NCBI GenBank assembly: GCA_002392745.1
Contig: DGHR01000014.1
Span: forward strand, 1-64,000
Direction of reading: 5' to 3'
Length of the DNA: 64,000 bases
Source: Bacteroidales bacterium UBA3843
Lineage (GTDB): Bacteria > Bacteroidota > Bacteroidia > Bacteroidales > Paludibacteraceae
Under the pieces are notes generated by a model, which saw only the letters and a list, made by a program, of their open reading frames with translations, did no database searches and was not told where the DNA came from. The position numbers and the translations under genes are program-made. How positions within the stretch are numbered: position 1 is the stretch's first letter; every line of letters starts with the position of its first letter. This document shows positions 8,833 through 18,900 of the stretch, in pieces.

Positions 8833-10755
8833 ATGAAGAAGATTAGTTTCGATTTTTCGATATACCGATACAGCGGTATGCTGGTATTAGGTGCTTTGTA
8901 CTTGGTACTTTGCCCCTTGGCCCTGTACGCACAGCAGGACTCTGCGCTCAACCGCAGTGTGACGGTCGAGCGTGATTTCCAACCTGTTATCCAGGCGGCC
9001 GGCAAGATTGCTACCAAGCCTGCTGTGGTAGAGACGGCTATCGAGCCGGCAAAGGCGGAATACTCCGATTTTACAGCCGACGTGACACCCGGCACTACGT
9101 TCAACCCGCTCTTGTCCCAACCCAGCCGTTTCAGCCCGGGCAAACAATACCACGGCTATATACGCGGCGCTTTGGGGCACAAGAACACCCTGCTGGATTT
9201 CGGTTACCACTTGGATGACGGCAAGAACTCTGTGCTGGACGTTTATGCACACCATCGCGGCCAATGGGGCCTGCGCGCACTCAGCCGCACCAAACTGGGC
9301 ATTGACTTCACCCATCGGTACAGTACATGCAACCTCTATTTCGGACTGAACGGAGGAAACATCTTCTACCATAAATACGGCCGCATGTACGACTATACAC
9401 TGGCTGACCCGGGAGCATGGATTAAGGACCGCACTGCGTACCCTACACGCGATTTTCAGGACAAAGACAAAACATCGCTCTGGACGGCCGAAGCATTCAT
9501 CGGTGTCAAAGCCAATGCCAAACAGGATTTCCAATACCTGGCACAGACGGGTTACATGCTCTTTGCCAAACCCGGCGCAGTGGCCGAACACCAGTTGCGT
9601 ACCCGTGCTTCGTTCGACTGGCACAGCGATGTACACCATGTAGGTATGAAGTTCTATATGCAAAACAACTTCCTGCAGCTCAATTCGCTGGCGGATGCGA
9701 TTACAAACACGATGTATAACAGCCGCCATAATTTCCGTATAGAGCCTTATTATGCCTACAACGGACGCCGTGTGCAACTGCACGTAGGTATCAACTTGGA
9801 TATGAATGTGGGCCGCGGACGCAACAGCCTGTCCGGTGTAGAAAACCTGACATTCGCTCCTTCGCCGCACGTTCATCTGGAAGCACAGGTGGCCAAACAA
9901 TGGCTTACTGTCTATGCCGATGCACGCGGGTCGCATGGGATGGGGACACTGCAATCCTTTATGGAATCCAACCGCTACCGCGTCATACATGCCGGTATCA
10001 TCTCACACCACCCTGCGCCCTACACTCCGATAGATGCGGAACTGGGTCTGCATATCCGCCCCTACCGCGACCTGCTGATTGAGATACATGGAGGCTATGC
10101 ACACATGCTGGACCAGACGACATTGATTGCCACTACCGACAGTGCATGTTATGCACCCCACTCGCTGCAAATACCCCTGCAGGCCGGTGATTTCAGCTAT
10201 ACCTACAGCGACTACGGGCGCGGTAAGATTGGCGGACAAATCAATTACCACTATCAGGATATCGTGCGTATCAACCTCCACGGAGACTATTATTTCTGGC
10301 GGGCTTACAACCATGAGCACAACGCTTATGGCTATCCCGCTTCGTGCAGTCCCGCCGTGCAGGCGGTTCTCAACGACAGCGTGCATAATGTGTATGACCG
10401 GGCCAAATGGGAATTGGGATTGCGTATCGACGGACGTATCGACCGCCATTGGTCGCTCTATTCCGACAACTATTTTGCCGGCAGCCGCATGGCTCTGGCT
10501 ACTGACGGAGAGCATATCCTGCGTCCGACGATTGAGATGGACCTGGGAGTGCAATACGAGATGTGGGTAGGCAAATCGAAGAACACCAAGGCCGAAACGC
10601 AATCCGTGAATGGTCTGCCTATGAGTCCCGAGCAAAAGCCGAACCTGGTTTTGTTCCTGCAGCTGAACAACTTCATCCATCGCAAGAATGATATCTATTA
10701 CGGCTATAACTCCGAGGGTATCAACTTCCTGATGGGTGCCACCTTCCGTTTCTGA
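8833..10755 (+). CDS. Outer-membrane beta-barrel protein, TPR partner
   Basis: A 640-residue exported protein with a signal peptide ending near ALYAQQ. Beyond a short N-terminal segment (SVTVERDFQPVIQAAGKI) the chain is rich in alternating aromatic/polar strands. It ends in a hydrophobic strand with terminal phenylalanine (FLMGATFRF), the classic outer-membrane barrel signature. I do not see a TonB-dependent receptor plug domain. I chose the ATG opening MKKISFDF; an in-frame TTG lies six bases earlier. It is separated by two bases from the TPR gene, so the products are probably partners in the envelope. Function otherwise unknown. Confidence 0.78.
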   Translation: MKKISFDFSIYRYSGMLVLGALYLVLCPLALYAQQDSALNRSVTVERDFQPVIQAAGKIATKPAVVETAIEPAKAEYSDFTADVTPGTTFNPLLSQPSRFSPGKQYHGYIRGALGHKNTLLDFGYHLDDGKNSVLDVYAHHRGQWGLRALSRTKLGIDFTHRYSTCNLYFGLNGGNIFYHKYGRMYDYTLADPGAWIKDRTAYPTRDFQDKDKTSLWTAEAFIGVKANAKQDFQYLAQTGYMLFAKPGAVAEHQLRTRASFDWHSDVHHVGMKFYMQNNFLQLNSLADAITNTMYNSRHNFRIEPYYAYNGRRVQLHVGINLDMNVGRGRNSLSGVENLTFAPSPHVHLEAQVAKQWLTVYADARGSHGMGTLQSFMESNRYRVIHAGIISHHPAPYTPIDAELGLHIRPYRDLLIEIHGGYAHMLDQTTLIATTDSACYAPHSLQIPLQAGDFSYTYSDYGRGKIGGQINYHYQDIVRINLHGDYYFWRAYNHEHNAYGYPASCSPAVQAVLNDSVHNVYDRAKWELGLRIDGRIDRHWSLYSDNYFAGSRMALATDGEHILRPTIEMDLGVQYEMWVGKSKNTKAETQSVNGLPMSPEQKPNLVLFLQLNNFIHRKNDIYYGYNSEGINFLMGATFRF

Positions 10756-10782
10756 TCCGTCGGACTAAAAAAAGCTCGTGGT

Positions 10783-12264
10783 ATGAGACACACGCTATTC
10801 ATCGTTCTGATGACAGCCCTCGCCTTGGCAGGCTGCACACGGCCGCAGCCGGTGCGGTATAGCCGCGCTGTGATTGACGCACGTATGACCGCCTGGTACA
10901 ACAAGGACCGCTGCGTCGGGTTTCCCAATGCCAATTCCACCAACGGAGCAACCATGCCGGAGAATGCCGCCTCATGGGACTACGTACCGGGAGTGGTGGC
11001 CAAGGGAATCTTGGACGTATGGCAGTACTATCAGGACTCCGCATGGGCCGACGCCTGGTATCTGGGACTCGCACAATGGGCCGACAGTTTGGACAAGGAT
11101 GAACTGAATGAGTTGGTCAGGGGCGGTATTCTGGACGACCTCAACTGCGCCAAAGTCTTCATGGGCCTCTACGAAGGAGCCAAACCCGGCGGTAAGTTCG
11201 AGAACCCCGAGAAAGCAGCTTTCTATATGGAGCAGATGCGCCGCGCCGCACGCGGATTGGCCGAGCACAAGGAGAAATATTCCATCGCTGTCAGCAATCC
11301 GGATGCGCCTGTCAACGGCGGATGGATGCACAAGGCTACCGACAACCCGGAAAAGAGCTATTGGGGCCAGATGTGGTGCGACGGCGCCTACATGGGACCG
11401 GCACTGCTGGCACAGCTCCTCGCCTATGGCGCTTGCGAGGATACAGGACTCGGTTGGAACGATGTATACACCCAGTTCACAGCCTCATGGCCCTACCTAT
11501 GGGACGAACAGCAGAAACTGCCCTACCACGTTCTCTTCACCGATGTGACCGTCAACCGCAATGCGCGCACTATCTGCGAAGCCGGACACGCATACCCCTG
11601 CGCGGTCGACTCTGCGGTTTACCACTCGGAGGAATACTGGGGCCGCGCGGCAGGATGGTATATCCTGGCGCTCGTAGATGTGCTGGAGGCATATATGAAA
11701 GGACTAAGTGACGAAGGACAATGTACGAAGGAGCTGCCGCAAGCGCAGAACTTCGAAATCCTGCACGAATACCTCATATTGTTGGCGGATGGACTCGTGG
11801 CACGTCAGGACCCGGAGACCGGCTGCTGGTACCAACTCCTGCAGTATGGACCGGAGAAATGCGCCACACAAGGTATAGACACCACCGGCTCTGCCAAATA
11901 CACCAATGTGGAGGCAGGAGGCACGCAATGCAACTATCTGGAGTCCTCCGCCTCATGTCTCATCACCGCGGCACTGCTCAAAGGCTCGCGCCTCGGCTTG
12001 ATCAACCATGCCGCCGCCGGCAAGCGAGGCTTCGAGGGAATACTAAAGCAGTTCGTAAAAACAACTCCCTCCCTTTCAGGGGAGGGCTGGGGAGAGGCTA
12101 ATATTATTAGTTCCTGCCAATCCGCAGGCCTCAGCCATGACCGCAACGGCACTGCCGCCTACTACCTGATCGGCAAGGATGTACCCATCCAGGATAATAC
12201 AGAAGGAAAAGTCCTCGGCGCCTTCCTCATGGCTGCTGTAGAATACGAAAGACTCGCCGATTAG
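10783..12264 (+). CDS. GH88/GH105-type unsaturated glucuronyl hydrolase, lipoprotein
   Basis: Predicted hydrolase that removes 4,5-unsaturated uronic acids from oligosaccharides released by polysaccharide lyases. The family signature blocks are in order: WDYVPGVVAKGILD, MWCDGAYMGPALLAQ, EYWGRAAGWYILALVDVLE, GCWYQLLQYG and NYLESSASCLITAALLKG. The aspartates in the first two blocks match the positions expected of the catalytic pair. A lipobox ends at Cys18 (LALAGC). Two loops hold repeat-derived sequence: GLSDEGQCTKE (near 11700) and TPSLSGEGWGE (near 12065), the latter being the GC-rich dispersed repeat read in frame. The paralogue at 21264-22787 lacks both. Last gene of the pot row; the stop codon lies in the loop of the terminator hairpin. 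Confidence 0.85.
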   Translation: MRHTLFIVLMTALALAGCTRPQPVRYSRAVIDARMTAWYNKDRCVGFPNANSTNGATMPENAASWDYVPGVVAKGILDVWQYYQDSAWADAWYLGLAQWADSLDKDELNELVRGGILDDLNCAKVFMGLYEGAKPGGKFENPEKAAFYMEQMRRAARGLAEHKEKYSIAVSNPDAPVNGGWMHKATDNPEKSYWGQMWCDGAYMGPALLAQLLAYGACEDTGLGWNDVYTQFTASWPYLWDEQQKLPYHVLFTDVTVNRNARTICEAGHAYPCAVDSAVYHSEEYWGRAAGWYILALVDVLEAYMKGLSDEGQCTKELPQAQNFEILHEYLILLADGLVARQDPETGCWYQLLQYGPEKCATQGIDTTGSAKYTNVEAGGTQCNYLESSASCLITAALLKGSRLGLINHAAAGKRGFEGILKQFVKTTPSLSGEGWGEANIISSCQSAGLSHDRNGTAAYYLIGKDVPIQDNTEGKVLGAFLMAAVEYERLAD

Positions 12265-12274
12265 CGAGTCTTTC
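12247..12274. terminator. Bidirectional rho-independent terminator
   Basis: GAAAGACTCGC (12247-12257) and GCGAGTCTTTC (12264-12274) are perfect 11-bp arms around a six-base loop that includes the last two bases of the stop codon of the upstream gene. T-rich sequence follows on the plus strand. The facing operon ends at 12323, so the hairpin can serve both directions. Confidence 0.75.
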
Positions 12275-12322
12275 TCTTTGGAATCTGTTGTCGCGGGTCA
12301 GCGACTTATAGCCTCTTATTCT

Positions 12323-12970
12323 TTATTCTTCTACGCGCCTGCGCGAAACCTTATATATCGCGTATGCGCATAGGAGCAGCATCAACGGCAGCACCGCATC
12401 GCCCACCGGTGGTTCCACCAATTGTTTGTCCACAGGAGGATTGGATATATCCGGAGGTCCGGGCGCACGGCGCGGAGCACTTGCTATTTGCGCCATCTGG
12501 GGTGCTTCTCCTGCTTCCGGTTGCGCGATGGTGCGGGCGGATGCCATGGCGATAAAGGAAGTCATGACTGCTGCCTGGCTGTTAGCGGGCGCAGGATTCT
12601 GCGGGGTGTTCCGGCCGGAGGTATGAGACACAGCGATGCCCGCCATATTGCCTCCGCCTATAGACTGCACCTGAGCGCTGCCGGTTTTATATATCCCGTG
12701 CGCTAACGGACCCATGGGCGATGACGAAGACGGAGCTGCTATGACGCTCTGGCGGCGGAGAGACGAACCCGATGATACATGCTTGCCTCCTTCACGCCAT
12801 TGACGGGCGGGCAGCATCGGCACTGCCACAGGTGCCGGAGACGACACCACGATAGCCGAGTTAACGGTCTCTGTCTGCGGATTGAACAATCGGCGTACTA
12901 CCCCTACCAGTGAGAGGCTGCATAGTACTACTACCAGCACTATTACTATATGGACACGATACTTTCTCAT
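12323..12970 (-). CDS. Small membrane protein B, partner of giant B
   Basis: A 215-residue protein of unknown function. It has an N-terminal hydrophobic segment (about 7-26, IVIVLVVVLCSLSLVGVV), a long low-complexity region rich in Ala, Pro, Ser and Met, a proline/glycine stretch with APRRAPGPP, and a C-terminal segment: PxGD, then hydrophobic LPLMLLL, then CAYAIYKVSRRR. The last part resembles a tripartite sorting or membrane-anchor signal (motif, hydrophobic helix, basic tail). The same C-terminus occurs in small protein A (22858-23316), nearly identical even at the DNA level. The gene overlaps giant B by four bases (ATGA), so the two are translationally coupled. I do not recognise a named family. 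Confidence 0.72.
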   Translation of the reverse strand: MRKYRVHIVIVLVVVLCSLSLVGVVRRLFNPQTETVNSAIVVSSPAPVAVPMLPARQWREGGKHVSSGSSLRRQSVIAAPSSSSPMGPLAHGIYKTGSAQVQSIGGGNMAGIAVSHTSGRNTPQNPAPANSQAAVMTSFIAMASARTIAQPEAGEAPQMAQIASAPRRAPGPPDISNPPVDKQLVEPPVGDAVLPLMLLLCAYAIYKVSRRRVEE

Positions 12971-15900
12971 TGCCGGCCCTCCTTTCGTTGCGGTTGCGAC
13001 ACTTTTTTGCCGGTCACATCGTGTATCTCGTTGCCACGGATGATATAAATCCGGTCGTTGAGCAGTATCTTGCGTACCGAGCCGTCCGTTTCGCCGGATA
13101 CCTCTGTGTTCTCTGTTCCGGTCGGCATACGCGGCGGGTTCTTCGTTATCAGGAACCGTTGCTCCGGCGTGCGGTTAGTAGCTTCGAACGTATAGGTGTT
13201 GCCTGTTTTTATCTCTGTGGCCTCAGCGGTCAGCAGGTCGTACAGATAGATAGTCTCGCCTTGGTAATCGAATGCGAAGGTATAGACACTGTCCTCGCCT
13301 GCGCGGAAAGACAGATAGTGTTCGTCAGCATCCGCTACAGCAGCTACTGCCATGATATCTTCTCCTTTCACCACAGCCAGCATCGGCGCTGCATCATCGC
13401 CCGCTATCTTACGGCCGTCCCAACCGTCTTCATATTCGTCTGTAAATCCGGCTTGCGACAGGATATGTACGCGGTCGCTGTATGTATCGCCTGCCACTCT
13501 CAACACCATCACGTCGGGACGGTCATCCGCCTCACGCCGCGGTGCGCGCATCGGTTGGGTGGAGGTCTTGAAATACTTGGCGTCATAGACCACGCGGTTA
13601 TAGACCAGACTCAACTGGGCATCCGCGGCCGTTGTCTTCACAAAGAAGCCCTGCATCGCCGGAATTACCGAATCTACGCCTATATACGGCGAGGAGTGGA
13701 TAGGTATCACGGCATACTGTCCGGGAACCGGAGTAGCACCGACTTCCGTGGTATTGATTATCGTCTCCTTGTTGGTTTCCCACGAGGCGTATGTGCCGGA
13801 ATGGTAGATATAGATTGCTTTCTCCGCATTCGTAAAGTCCGCATCCTGCATCTCTTGGATCTTGATGGGGGCAGTCCAGCTATTGGCTGCAAAAGCGAAA
13901 CCGTCTCCATCGCGGTTGTCCAGCGCTATCGTTTGAGTCACCGGAGGATTCAGTTTGCCGGCATTGGTATAGGTCTTGGCCGCTTCCTGGGTGATACAGT
14001 ATCCCTCAAAGGGCACCAGCACATCATTGATGTCCACCCATTGCCATAGACCGCCTAATCCGTCAGACGACCCTTCTACCCAGCGGCACATCCATGCCTC
14101 GTAATACATCCGGATGGCAGTCTGGCCGGCCTGGAAAGGTACACCCATATATTGCCATACGGGATGGGCGGTGTTGGATGCGCTGCCGCGACTATAGTAC
14201 TCCACCGTTGCGCGCACGTCCGACTCTTTGTTGCCGTAGACGAATGCACCGTTATGGTTGGCATCTGCCTTAATCAGCAAGTCTTCGGCTTTGATGGTTA
14301 TCGGCGACGCATAGCGGGTATCGTTCACTTTCATCACCAGTCCGGCGACTGTCAGACCTCCGGTAGGTTCGATAATCAGCTTGCCGTCTACCGGATGGCC
14401 GGACCCGTCTCTACCCGTATTCACTTTCACGCTGCCGGCGTGTGCGTCCTCTGTATACACATGGCACTCGGCGATGATACGCGTCGGGTGATAAGGCGTC
14501 GGCACTATATTATACCCCGGAGCCCAGTTCTTCGGGTTGTCCCATCGCTTGTTTCCGTCCTTATTATCAAATACCAGCGAGCAGTCTGCTACTTTGGATT
14601 CATCTGTCATCAACAGGTAGTCAATCATCTGTTTCATGATGATCTTTCCCGGATTAGAGAGATTGCCCATCTCATAGAAATTGATACCGTATAGCAGCAA
14701 TCGAGCCGGGAACACTACTTGCCGCTCGCAGCAGACTATCAAATCGCGATTATTGTCTGCATCACGTACTGTTGCCAAGAAGATAAAGTCCGGCGCCTCA
14801 TTGATAGTGAAGCCCTGTAGACCTTTGGCTTTTCCCGCGCTACTCAAACTGCTCAACACATTGACGGTTGTATCCGCACGGACAACAACCGTCTCCGCTG
14901 CATCGCCCGGATCATATTTGGCATTCTCAAAGATAGCGTGTCCGGCACAAAGAATCTTCATATCCTGTACTTTCGGACTCGGATCCTTCGGGTTAGAACC
15001 GATATGCCAGTTCGATTGATCAGCCACAAAAGCCTCAAAACTCAGTATCGGTTTTTTATCAATCATCGCTCCTAGAGCATTTGTATAACCTTCTCCTGTG
15101 TCCAAGAAGTCTGTTACTACCATAAGGTCATAATCCTTATAGTAATTTTCAATAACCGTCGCATCTTTCGTCGCATAGCCATTGACATACGTAATGTTAT
15201 AATAACTGCTTAAATACGTTACTAAATCGCTGCATGATGAAGCATTATCGCTGTTATATGCATCAAACGTTCCACCCTTCGTTCCAGTAATGATAAAAGC
15301 AATTTTCGGTTTCTGACTTGCCGGATAGATACGGATAGTAGCATCCACTGTATACGTAGACGGTGTCGCGCAATCATTGGTCATCGTGAAGGTGATGGTC
15401 TTTATCTCTGTGGAGGTATTGTCCAAATCCGGAACGCCCTTTATGTAAATACGCTCGTCTACATAGAAATACGTACAACCGGGGATGTTCTCCGATGCCG
15501 ATTGCAGCGAATAATGGATATCCGTGGTGTCGTAGTTGCACGACAGCTTCACCAGCGACAAATCTGTCTCTTTGCCATCCCAAATTGTGACTTCCGGCAC
15601 TATTTTTTCCAGGGTAGGAGTGGCTTCACAGGGGGTTATCCAATATGCATAGAGTGTTGTCTCTTGGGCGTCTATATCCCAATTGCGCACGCTATATCCC
15701 ATGCCGTCATAATACTGTGTGCCGGTACCGCCTGTGCCGGTATAGTAACCGCCGAAGATATAGCCGGTACGGACAGGCAGGGTGGCTATCTCAGGCATCG
15801 CTTCGCCGTAAGTTGCCACAACGGATGTCGTGTATTTGTTGAACGCTTCTGTGGCGGACAAGGTGATTTGTGTCAGTTTGGGACGAGTTATCTCGAAATA

Positions 15901-18900
15901 CTGAATCCGTGTGTTGCCGCCTCCGCGCCATATATACAGGGTCTTTGCGCCTGCCAAAGCTGCGGGTACAGGTGTCTGGGTCAGCGTGCCATTCGGCAAC
16001 ACGGCTGTACTTCCACTCGATGGAGTTGATGTTACCCAACTGGCATTATTGCTGACAGTAGATTTGAATATATCCCCTTCCTTCAGCGGACAATCCATAT
16101 CGACACGTATATATGCAGACGAACTGCTCTCTATTGAGATAGCATTATTATTGGCAATCTTGACATTCGATGCAGCACTTCCGCCTGTTGTCAGTGTTCC
16201 GCCTATGAGTGTAGTCAGATAGTTGGCTTCCGTGAATTCAAATGTTACATTGTTCTCCGTCACCGAACCATTGGTCAGTCCGGTTCCCACTTCAAACTTA
16301 TAGAGCAAACCGTCTGTAGGACAATCTTCAAATTGGGCATATAGCGTTGCAGCTGTAGATACGGTATATGGATTGGCTGCTGCGTTGCCTCCGCTCGGTG
16401 CGTCGTACCAGCCTTTGAAACGGAAACCGTCTTTCGTGGCATGTGGCAGTGCAAGCGTCCCGCCGGAAACGGAATACAGCAGTTGCGTATTTTCGCCGCC
16501 CACTTTGCCTCCGTTGGTTTGTGCATCCAGCGTGATCACAATAGGACGAATAATCTCGAAATAGGAGATTCCTGTCGTACGTGCACCCGGTACGATAAAC
16601 AGTTCTGTTTTCCCGTCAAATGCAGCGGTAGCAACCACTTGCTGTATTTCGGTCTCCGACCTGCTTGCATTCAATGTTAACTGGTCGTCAGAGGTATTAT
16701 AAGAAGTATGACGCAGATAATTGTACTTGCTGTTGCTTGAAGAATAGTTGTTGAAGCGAATCAAGTCGCCTTCATGTATCGGACAATCAAGTGTAATGAC
16801 AAGTACGCCTCTATCTCCATTATTATAGGTTATTCGGCCTCCGGTGAATGCCAAATTGGTCCAAGAGGAATTGTTGGTAATATAGCCCTCCAGCGTACCG
16901 CCAATCAGCGTACTCAGTTGCGCCGGGGACACTATTTGTACCGGGTTGTTGCCCGAAGAACAGATGGAGCCGTCCGAAACACTGCTATTGACATCAAACC
17001 GGTAGAGTGTCACACCGCTGTTCGGGGCCGGACATATAATCCACTTCGCCCAGTACTCTTTGTCGCCGGTGTCCGTGCCGGACACTTCTGTCACTGCCGA
17101 ACCGCTCAGACTGCTGTTGTCGTACCATCCGCCGAAGTCCGCACCGGACTTGCTTACATCGGTCGGCAGCGTGGCGCCTGCGCCATAGGTATAACTCGTC
17201 ACATTGCCTGCGTTGACGGTACCGCCGTTGGTATTCAGTGTTACGCTGTATGTCCGTGCGGTACGCGTGAAGTTTGCCGTTACGATGGCATCCGCCGTTA
17301 CTGTGGCAGGCAGACCGCTCCAACTGTCAAACGCGTATGTATATTCTGCCGTAGTGGCGGCTGGAGTAGCTGTCACGGTTGTACCGTTGACGGTATAGGT
17401 GTTTGCACTGCTGATTGTCGCGGTTCCCGGCGTTATATCATCCACACTCGCTACATCCACTATACCGTACCCTGCCGGATTGACCGTATTGGTCAGTGTA
17501 TATTTGGCAGGCTCCCAGATGGCATAAAGTGTGCTATTTCCGGTCATGGTGACGCTCTCTTGGTCGTCATACACCTTGCTGCCGCTCGGGTCTGTCGCCC
17601 AACCTGCAAACTCATAATCAGTCAGCGAGAAACTGTTTGCCGTCAGCTTAGCCGCAAAGCCGTCATAGAACGACTGGGGCTCCATCGTGCCGGTTGCCGA
17701 AGCATTGTTCTTGTCGAACGTGACTGTGTATTTGGTCAATGTACGGCAGACGGAGATGGATTTCACATACGGATTCTGGTTCACATTACTATTACGGGCC
17801 ACATAGATGGCATCGCAATCGGAGGTCAGCGTAAACACATTGTCCCCTACCACCACGTCTCCGACGGCTATAGAAGCTACTGCGGCACCAGTTTGGGATG
17901 CAGATAGGTGCAGGCCTTTATCGCCTTGGTCGCTCTTTTTAGTAATGGTAACTGTCACTTTGTCTCCGGTCTTGAATTGCCCGGTAGCCAAAGCCACACC
18001 TACATACTGGCCGTTTCCGCCCAATTTATATCCGCCATCAACCGGAGAACTGGAAACATTATAGTACACATTTCCGCCCACCAGATTAGTCTCGTCTGCC
18101 GGAATGGCTACAGTTATATCCTTGCCTGCAGTCACGCTGCTCATTGTATAGGAAATCAGCGTGACGCACTCCTTGACCGTAGGATCAAAGGTAGCCGCAA
18201 AACTCGCTATTGCGGATTCACAACCATCTTTGACGGCATAGGCCTTTACGGTGCAATCTGCCACGATTGACACACTTGTGCCAGACGCACTGCCGGTCGT
18301 CGGGTCAGACCCGTCCGTTGTATAATAGATGGTTGCTCCGGCGGTTGCCGTTGCCAAATTGACCGTATTATCCGTTTGCGTGATAACCGGCGCTGCGACA
18401 GCCGGATTGATTGTTACCACAGCATCATTAGAAACAAGGGACATGGCAATCTTTCCATCCTCTGTATTGGTTACCTTACAAGCATAGGTGCCGGCTTCAG
18501 ACGGCAGATATGTAGCCGAGGTAGCACCCGATATATCTACGCCGTCTTTTCTCCATTGATAGGTCAGCGTTCCTGAACCGGATGCCGTGACGCTCAATGC
18601 ACTCACTACATCTCCGGCGCAATAAGTCTTACCTGCGGGTTGTACGGAGATAGTGGGTATTTCGGATGGCGGCACTTCTGATGTTACCGTTACTGTGATG
18701 ATACTCGATAGTATCGGTTCGCCGCACGTACCTTCCACGCGTACGCGATAATAATAGGTGCCAAGCGCAGCTTTCGAGTCCGAATAGGTAGCACTCGTTG
18801 CGCCGGCGATAAACACGGTGTCGGTGCCGGTGCTGCCGCATGTGTACCAACGATATGCCAACTCATTGCCCGCTGCAACCATTCCCGTACCTACGGTAAA

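Noticed and set aside
12910..14049. 379-codon open frame on the plus strand
   Set aside because: Antisense to giant B and small protein B, which have signals, domains and homologues.
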